Virus record (IMG/VR): IMGVR_UViG_3300042867_000488
Span: 1 to 25,545 of that record
Origin: a virus
Direction: 5' to 3' (one strand)
Length of the DNA stretch: 25,545 bases
Shown here in pieces: positions 21,601 to 25,545 of the stretch. Position 1 is the first letter of the stretch. Each line of letters begins with the position of its first letter. Position numbers and translations under genes: made by a program. Below the pieces are notes generated by a model that worked only from the letters and a program-made list of their open reading frames with translations, did no database searches and had not been told where the DNA came from.

Positions 21601-22666
21601 TTCCAGTTGCACCTTGTGCCCCAGTTAATCCCGTTGCACCTTGACTTCCAATACTTCCTTGGATTCCTGTGCTTCCCTGACTCCCTAGGGAGCCTGTAAC
21701 TCCTTGAGTTCCCTGACTTCCAATAGCACCTGTTGTCCCTTGAGATCCAACAGCACCTTGACTACCAGTTAAGCCAACAGTTCCTTGGCTTCCAGTAGTT
21801 CCAACACTTCCTTGCGAACCTACCGAACCTTGCGAACCCGTAATTCCTTGCACTCCTGTTGCACCTTGAGAACCAATAGATCCCTGAGTACCGATAACCC
21901 CTTGAGATCCTGTAATTCCTTGGGAACCTACTGTTCCTTGAGAACCTATAATGCCTTGAGTTCCTGTTAAACCTTGGACACCTGTACTTCCTTGCGTTCC
22001 AGCAACCCCTTGCAAACCAGTGCTACCTTGCACCCCTTGGACACCCTGAGTTCCTTGAGAACCTCCCACACCTAAAGATTGATAGGCTGTTCCATCCCAT
22101 ACATACGGCTCAGGAACACTCATGTCAATATAAATAACATTAGCGGCTCCTGTTGCTGGGAATAATGCAAAACTTGCATACTGCTCTACGCCAGTGGATA
22201 CAAGAAGTTGGTAAGAGGTGCCGTCCCAATAGTAGGCACTATTATCAGCCTCATCAATATATATTACTGACTGCTGACCTGTCGCAGGAAAAGATGCGAA
22301 GTTAGGATATACAGCAACGACACCTCCTATAAAGGCAGGTTTAGGGCAACAACCTTGAATAACGCCTGAGATTATAAATGCGTATATATCGTAGAGACGA
22401 TCTATATACGCCTCACTTGTGTCAGAGGGGTCTATTCCTGCTGAGTATATCTTATTGCTTGTTGATCCATAAACAGCAATTATATTAAACACGTTGAACG
22501 AGAGAGTCTTTACGCTGCTTGAGAATACAATTGTCTTGGCTAGATTGCTTTCGAAGCCTATAGAAACGGAACTTGTAATACTAAAAGAGTCTACAATGTC
22601 TGACCCGTTATAAAACTGGATCATCCCATTAGATAGACGCTGTATTTTCGTTACATTTACATTCAT
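18605..22666 (-). CDS. Giant collagen-like tail fibre protein (1353 aa)
   Basis: The N-terminal 155 residues form an anchor domain nearly duplicated in the protein encoded at 24162-24686. Two similar hairpin units follow: FPATGQQSVIYIDEADNSAY (126-145) and FPATGAANVIYIDMSVPEPY (169-188), each ending in WDGTxYQ. Then come long Gly-X-Y tracts (about 202-587, 643-1005 and 1125-1305) built of GSQ, GTQ, GVQ, GTT and GAT triplets, which form collagen-like triple helices in phage fibres. Two non-collagen domains interrupt them, near 588-642 (with GYITTDTGHLWVWSGTSW) and near 1005-1125. The end has a Gly6 linker and ISAGDAIAYAISLG. Proline is nearly absent from the triplets; Thr and Gln take the Y position. 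Confidence 0.93.
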   Translation of the reverse strand: MNVNVTKIQRLSNGMIQFYNGSDIVDSFSITSSVSIGFESNLAKTIVFSSSVKTLSFNVFNIIAVYGSTSNKIYSAGIDPSDTSEAYIDRLYDIYAFIISGVIQGCCPKPAFIGGVVAVYPNFASFPATGQQSVIYIDEADNSAYYWDGTSYQLLVSTGVEQYASFALFPATGAANVIYIDMSVPEPYVWDGTAYQSLGVGGSQGTQGVQGVQGSTGLQGVAGTQGSTGVQGLTGTQGIIGSQGTVGSQGITGSQGVIGTQGSIGSQGATGVQGITGSQGSVGSQGSVGTTGSQGTVGLTGSQGAVGSQGTTGAIGSQGTQGVTGSLGSQGSTGIQGSIGSQGATGLTGAQGATGTAGVAGTQGTQGVQGTIGSQGAIGVQGITGSQGATGSTGSTGVQGSTGATGSQGAIGSQGITGATGSQGAIGSQGTTGLNGSQGIQGITGSQGLVGTQGSIGNTGSQGSQGILGSQGATGSTGSQGTQGVQGVLGNTGIQGSTGNTGSQGAVGTQGTAGINGTQGATGIQGQTGSQGTQGIIGTQGILGSQGAIGSQGAVGIQGLTGLQGIQGITGLQGTQGIQGLVGLQGVSGSSVTILGSVSTSTSLPGWPSSYGGSIGDGYITTDTGHLWVWSGTSWIDAGNVTGPQGVQGANGPQGTQGIVGAQGVQGLVGTQGTQGVQGFLGVQGLNGLQGLQGTQGIQGLLGVQGTQGTTGLQGTVGNTGSQGSTGSTGSQGITGVQGIQGTLGLQGAIGSQGVTGATGTQGSVGSTGVQGSVGSQGSVGATGLQGTTGATGSQGIIGSQGTTGTTGANGSQGTQGISGTNGSQGVTGSQGTTGVTGSTGSQGAIGTQGTAGLNGSQGTQGVQGLTGNNGATGSQGIQGIVGSQGSIGTTGSQGSTGSTGNTGSQGIQGVQGILGNTGSQGSTGTAGSQGTTGAIGVQGSVGSQGTIGATGSQGATGNTGSQGAVGSTGTQGTSGINGSQGTQGIQGTLGLTGAQGAIGSQGIAGNSNSFFNYQAKTTITTGDPASGHIIWNNATQASATSISVSEIDQNGDNLDLFLSNIGIGTIITLQDQSSHTNYQQWQITSKTDNTTYWTYGVTLVTSTYSFPNNHQMLLIITSYPTGPQGTTGSQGVQGTQGLIGNTGSQGANGTQGITGTNGSQGATGSTGSQGAVGSQGSTGVTGSQGTTGLNGSQGATGTIGSQGITGSQGATGTTGSQGATGTTGSQGTTGSTGSQGSTGSTGSQGAVGSQGTTGSNGTNGSQGIQGITGNTGSNGAQGSQGTTGTQGFTGTGTQGIQGIQGIQGTISLTLTTLGTSGASTLVGSVLNIPQYSGGGGGGISAGDAIAYAISLG
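18740..22065. repeat. DNA-level repeat tracts encoding Gly-X-Y triplets
   Basis: On the + strand, units such as CCTTGACTTCC, CCTTGAGAACC and CCTGTAGTTCC recur throughout the collagen gene, broken only by the two non-collagen domains (about 20740-20905 and 19290-19650). At 18751-18782 TTCCTTGAA recurs four times almost perfectly. Such tracts are substrates for slippage and recombination, so fibre length may vary between isolates. Confidence 0.85.
22201..22666 (-). repeat. Fibre-anchor duplication, copy in the collagen gene
   Basis: This segment encodes residues 1-155 of the collagen-like fibre and is closely related at both DNA and protein level to 24221-24686. Conserved blocks include VDSFSITSSVSIG, KTLSFNVFNII, KIYSAGIDPSDTSE and FASFPATGQQSVIYIDEA. 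See the partner copy. Confidence 0.9.
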
Positions 22667-22690
22667 TGCTCGAGCATTTTTATCTATTAT

Positions 22691-22912
22691 TTATGAAGGA
22701 AATGGTGGTGGTAATGGTGCTATGTACTCACCTTCTGGTAGGTCAAGAATCCAAGCCCATTCAGTAGTTGCAATTTCTACTTTATCTTCGTTAGATAAGA
22801 ATAGAAACCACACATCGTTGATGTCTTGAACGCAGTTAAAGAATTGATAAGGGGAATAGTATTGCCCCTGTATCTGCTCTTTTTCTTCTATTGTCAAAAT
22901 GTAACCTATCAT
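22691..22912 (-). CDS. Small virion-region protein (73 aa) with Pro-rich end
   Basis: ATG at 22912 overlaps the stop of the preceding 281-aa gene by 4 nt. The product (MIGYILTIEEKEQIQGQYYS...) is acidic and aromatic, with VWFLFLSNEDKVEIATTEWAW in the middle and a proline-rich tail (APLPPPFPS). Similar short proteins with EWAWIxxLPEGEY-type segments accompany fibre genes in environmental phages. It is likely a minor structural or assembly factor; no function is assigned. Confidence 0.7.
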   Translation of the reverse strand: MIGYILTIEEKEQIQGQYYSPYQFFNCVQDINDVWFLFLSNEDKVEIATTEWAWILDLPEGEYIAPLPPPFPS

Positions 22913-23754
22913 ACTTGTCTACCTAATGTTGTTTGAAATGTTTGAACTGCGGTGTAGAAATCGCTCATGTTTTGGCTAGTAATTCCATCCCCAATAAATC
23001 CAAGTGCATTTTCTCTATCTTCATAGCCTTGTCCACCTCTTGCAAAAATAAAATTTCTAGAAGACAATGTACCACTTGCAGAACTTGCGTATGTTGCTAT
23101 TGTTGAATTTAGTTGAATAAACTTTACATTTAATCCAATTCTTGACATTGCATTAAATCCACGACAATCACTAACTGCTCCCCCATCATTACCGCCATCA
23201 AATAAATATCCGTATTTATTGCCGTCATTATACCTAATCCAAAATTCATTAGGTGGGTTATTAGTTGATGGCACACCCCAACCAAATGAACCACTACTTA
23301 GAGTATTTGTTCTACAATAGTATCCGTAAGAAATATTACTAATTGAATTCATTGTATTTAAATTTAAATTAGTATCCATAAATGCACTATTTCCATTAGG
23401 AGTAACTCCTGTACTTGCAAATGTCCAACCACTTGAAAAAGTACCCGTAAAACTTGCACTCTTTAAGTTTTGTGAACAAGCGGCAGCACTTGAACCTACC
23501 ATTGGATAAATTGCTTTCATTGGCGTCCATATTCCAACCGCTTTCATTTGTAAAACTAATTGAGTAATTGCATTCTGTTCGGTAGAAGTTAAAGAACCAC
23601 CTGCTGCTATTACTCGGTTAAAAAAATCTTGAACATCAGGATCAGAAAGTGAAACGCTACCAATCATTCCTAATTGCGTTGGTAATTGCCCAGCAACTAA
23701 CTTGTCACCAAACAATTTTTCACCAAATCCACGAAATATTCCAAAGTCAGGCAT
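22909..23754 (-). CDS. Virion surface protein with probable LamG/concanavalin-like domain (281 aa)
   Basis: The N-terminal about 65 residues include DVQDFFNRVIAAGGSLTSTE (40-59), a helix-turn common in phage tail proteins. The bulk (about 70-281) starts IWTPMKAIYPMVGSSAAACS and continues SGWTFASTGVTPNGNSAFMD, then WIRYNDGNKYGYLFDGG and a helical end (FYTAVQTFQTTLGRQV). This order is typical of phage tail proteins with a LamG-like jelly-roll fold. Such domains often bind carbohydrates, so host-surface recognition is plausible. ATG at 23754 overlaps the upstream stop (TAATG). Confidence 0.78.
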   Translation of the reverse strand: MPDFGIFRGFGEKLFGDKLVAGQLPTQLGMIGSVSLSDPDVQDFFNRVIAAGGSLTSTEQNAITQLVLQMKAVGIWTPMKAIYPMVGSSAAACSQNLKSASFTGTFSSGWTFASTGVTPNGNSAFMDTNLNLNTMNSISNISYGYYCRTNTLSSGSFGWGVPSTNNPPNEFWIRYNDGNKYGYLFDGGNDGGAVSDCRGFNAMSRIGLNVKFIQLNSTIATYASSASGTLSSRNFIFARGGQGYEDRENALGFIGDGITSQNMSDFYTAVQTFQTTLGRQV

Positions 23755-24158
23755 TAGTAATCTCCTTTAATTGCAAATACATTTACTCCTGCCGCTGTTG
23801 CAACAGTAATTCCAACCTTTACCACTTGACCTGCTTTAAGTTGCAAATCAGAATAAGTATTAACTTGTCGTTGTGATGTCACCGTTGTTGATGGTGTTAT
23901 TGCATTTAGTGCAATCTCATCAAATAACTTAAAGTTAGCACCTGCGGTATCACTTATAAAGATAAGCACTAAAACAGCAGCGTTTGTCCCTGCTACCTTT
24001 GCTCCTATCTGAGTTATTTTAGTTCCGTTGGTTGCTGCCGTTAGTAGCGTTATGGTGTTACCCATCGTTGCTCCTGTACGGTCTGTTGTTGCAGCCGTTA
24101 CCGTAGCGAAAGCCGTTTCAGGAACGAGTGCGAAAATGGGTTGAAAGTTAGCTGGCAT
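23754..24158 (-). CDS. Beta-rich virion protein (134 aa)
   Basis: The product begins MPANFQPIFALVPETAFATV and is rich in Ala, Thr and Val, with alternating strands (GTKITQIGAKVAGTNAAVLV, then LFIS-like segments, and LKAGQVVKVGITVATAAGVN). The sequence resembles small jelly-roll or barrel proteins found in phage virions, often near head or tail decoration genes. There is no catalytic motif. It starts 4 nt after the upstream anchor protein and its stop overlaps the next start. Confidence 0.75.
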   Translation of the reverse strand: MPANFQPIFALVPETAFATVTAATTDRTGATMGNTITLLTAATNGTKITQIGAKVAGTNAAVLVLIFISDTAGANFKLFDEIALNAITPSTTVTSQRQVNTYSDLQLKAGQVVKVGITVATAAGVNVFAIKGDY

Positions 24159-24161
24159 TGT

Positions 24162-24686
24162 TTAGTAATTGTAAAATAAATATAATGAACTTGCTGGGTT
24201 GGTTATGTCAACTGTGGATGTTAAAAGCTGATATGATGAGCCGTCCCAATAGTAGGCTTGGTTCATCGCCTCGTCTATATATATTACAGACTGCTGTCCT
24301 GTTGCTGGAAAAGATGCAAAGTTAGGATACGAGGCAACGACCCCTCCAACAAAAATAGTTTCAGGGCAGCAACCTTGGATGACATCTGAAATTAAAAATC
24401 CGTATATGTCGTAAAGTCTGTTTACATATACCTCACTTGTGTCAGAAGGATCTATTCCTGCTGAATATATTTTACTACTTGCCTCCCCGTAAAGAGCTAT
24501 TATATTAAATACATTGAATGAGAGGGTCTTTACGCTGTTTGAAAATATAATTGTCTTGGCTACATTATTTTCAGATCCAATAGATACAGAGCTTGTAATG
24601 CTGAAAGAATCTACAACTTCAAGTCCATTGTAAAACTGAACTATTCCGTTGGTTAGACGTTCTATTTTCGTTACATTTATATTCAT
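24162..24686 (-). CDS. Stand-alone fibre-anchor protein (174 aa)
   Basis: Residues 1-155 are a near copy of the N-terminus of the 1353-aa collagen-like fibre, including the CC pair in VIQGCCPE and the unit FPATGQQSVIYIDEAMNQAY-YWDGSSYQLL. Instead of a collagen tract, it ends after 19 more residues (TSTVDITNPASSLYLFYNY). The aromatic end looks like a deliberate C-terminus rather than a frameshift scar. The protein could occupy the same docking site as the fibre, as a short cap or co-subunit. ATG at 24686 overlaps the upstream stop (TAATG). Confidence 0.85.
   Translation of the reverse strand: MNINVTKIERLTNGIVQFYNGLEVVDSFSITSSVSIGSENNVAKTIIFSNSVKTLSFNVFNIIALYGEASSKIYSAGIDPSDTSEVYVNRLYDIYGFLISDVIQGCCPETIFVGGVVASYPNFASFPATGQQSVIYIDEAMNQAYYWDGSSYQLLTSTVDITNPASSLYLFYNY
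24221..24686 (-). repeat. Fibre-anchor duplication, stand-alone copy
   Basis: This is the partner of 22201-22666, in the same orientation about 2 kb apart. Matching DNA blocks include GGAAAAGATGC(A/G)AAGTTAGGATA near 24308 and 22287. Recombination between the copies would delete the three intervening genes and fuse the anchors. Confidence 0.9.
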
Positions 24687-25498
24687 TACTCAAGCATTAG
24701 TACGGACGCAATCTCGTCATCGGATGCGTTCATACAAAAATACTGAAAATTACCATACCTTTCAGACATTATTGGAGCCTTTTCTTCAAAATTTAAACTA
24801 TTAATTCCTATCGAGATTAATTTGCCCATGACATACTTCGTGTCTTGGTGGCCTCGGCACTCTGCGTTTATTTCTTCTACCTCTTCAACCTCTTCCACTT
24901 GAGGTGCGTTTATAGTTCTCGCCTTCTTCTTTTTGGAGGAGAGGGTGCGAACTCTGTTGTAGTTCTCCTCACCCCAAATAAACTCAAAGAGTTGTTTAAC
25001 AGTAACCCTCTCGGAGTTAAACTTCTGTGAGGTTGCCTCCAACGCTTGCGCTATAGGGAACTTGGATGGTTTGCAATAGCGAGAGAGGGAACGTAAGTCC
25101 TGACACTTGATGACCTCCACCGGATCTATCCCATGCTCTTCTGCAACTAACTTCCAACTCTTGATTGGTCTAAACTCAGTCTCCTTCCTTGGCTTCTCAA
25201 ACTCAAAGTCAATAGGTATACCTAGAGAGGTGCAGGTCATGACGAGTAACTTCATATTGGCTATGGCAATGAGAGCCTCTCTCGGCTTCTCTTCCTCGCA
25301 CACTACAGAAAAGGTGTCGCTCCTCTTGTCAGCAATGGTCATGTACCCTGTGACCTTAACACTCTTTGGAGCGATAGACTCTTCCTTGAAGATTTGCCAT
25401 CTGATATCTCCTGTGTTTACAGAATCGCTTATAGCTGTATATAGTTCAATGAGACTTTTCTCCTCCTTGGAGAGAGAGAATGGTAGAGAACATTTCAT
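24686..25498 (-). CDS. Unknown protein (270 aa) with charged linker
   Basis: ATG at 25498 follows a run AAAAAAAACAA on the - strand. Residues about 1-105 appear to form an alpha/beta domain (MKCSLPFSLSKEEKSLIELY; VKVTGYMTIADKRSDTFSVV). Residues about 110-185 form a helical region with AEEHGIDPVEVIKCQDLRSL and VTVKQLFEFIWGEENYNRVR. A Lys-rich cluster (189-193) and an acidic repeat (VEEVEEVEE, 201-209) form a linker before the C-terminal 60 residues. I recognise no family. It heads the fibre region and may be a tail or baseplate component, by position only. Confidence 0.7.
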   Translation of the reverse strand: MKCSLPFSLSKEEKSLIELYTAISDSVNTGDIRWQIFKEESIAPKSVKVTGYMTIADKRSDTFSVVCEEEKPREALIAIANMKLLVMTCTSLGIPIDFEFEKPRKETEFRPIKSWKLVAEEHGIDPVEVIKCQDLRSLSRYCKPSKFPIAQALEATSQKFNSERVTVKQLFEFIWGEENYNRVRTLSSKKKKARTINAPQVEEVEEVEEINAECRGHQDTKYVMGKLISIGINSLNFEEKAPIMSERYGNFQYFCMNASDDEIASVLMLE

Positions 25499-25517
25499 TT
25501 GTTTTTTTTGTTATTTG

Positions 25518-25545
25518 TTATTGTTCGGATGGTGTGTCATCCTTC
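25518..25545 (-). CDS. C-terminal end of a further upstream gene (partial)
   Basis: On the - strand one frame entering from the right edge reads KDDTPSEQ and stops at TAA (25520-25518), 19 bp before the next start. The acidic/Pro-Ser tail is a plausible phage protein C-terminus, but only eight codons are visible and another frame stops too (GAA GGA TGA at the very edge), so this is tentative. Confidence 0.35.

Noticed and set aside
18739-21970. Several open frames on either strand inside the collagen gene
   Set aside because: The Gly-X-Y DNA repeat keeps alternative frames open; their products are simple Val/Gln/Leu- or Ser/Thr/Leu/Arg-biased shadows.
18740-22065. Repeat array considered as a CRISPR or satellite array
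   Set aside because: The periodicity comes from translated Gly-X-Y triplets in one long frame; there are no constant direct repeats with unique spacers.
22201-24686. Possible diversity-generating retroelement (repeated fibre segment)
   Set aside because: The duplicated anchor shows general divergence, not adenine-specific change, lies at the N-terminus, and no reverse transcriptase gene is present in the window.

Overview
The window is part of a tailed double-stranded DNA phage (Caudoviricetes) or prophage whose host is most likely a member of the Bacteroidota, possibly a flavobacterium. The evidence for the host is threefold. Several gene groups have upstream pairs of the form TTTG-(19-21 nt)-TAnnTTTG, the Bacteroidota -33/-7 promoter. 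Shine-Dalgarno sites are essentially absent and starts lie in A-rich leaders. AT content is high. TAA, TGA and TAG all end genes, so the standard code applies. I saw no tRNA, integrase, CRISPR array, insertion sequence, terminase, portal or capsid gene here.

Layout. (1) 1-1751, + strand: a packed run of small phage proteins ending in a highly basic 101-aa protein that has its own promoter and a strong terminator. (2) 1752-3051: about 1.3 kb without a convincing gene, with several inverted repeats and short iterated motifs; a candidate replication origin or other cis-acting region. (3) 3052-7709, + strand: twelve small, mostly acidic proteins without recognisable families, bounded by a likely promoter and a strong terminator; they look like early accessory or host-interaction genes, and half share an AAGRCA-type leader immediately before the start codon. 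(4) 7968-12364, + strand: a promoter-led operon with three small proteins, a RecT-type annealing protein, a YqaJ-type exonuclease, a chain of overlapping small membrane/coiled-coil genes that resembles a spanin cassette, a GroES-like co-chaperonin and a RusA-type resolvase. RecT, YqaJ and RusA form a recombination/replication module.

(5) 12396-13319: three small genes of mixed orientation. A basic protein (-) and a small conserved phage protein (+) diverge from a 29-bp gap filled by a perfect 9-bp inverted repeat, followed by a Cys-rich HNH-like protein (-). (6) 13453-25545, - strand: the tail-fibre/virion-surface region, read from right to left. A 270-aa unknown protein is followed by a short fibre-anchor protein, a 134-aa beta-rich protein, a probable LamG-fold protein, a 73-aa protein, a giant 1353-aa collagen-like fibre, a 174-aa protein, a 674-aa beta-rich protein and an 87-aa protein. 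A hairpin/T-tract then probably ends this operon. The last gene has a candidate promoter of its own and encodes a three-part protein (GH130-like propeller, TPR-like helices, FkbM-like methyltransferase).

The most interesting features are this sugar-enzyme/methyltransferase fusion next to a Thr/Gln-rich collagen fibre, the duplicated fibre anchor, the symmetric near-leaderless divergent promoter, a hidden 42-aa membrane-protein gene in the spanin-like overlap chain, and the structured non-coding region.
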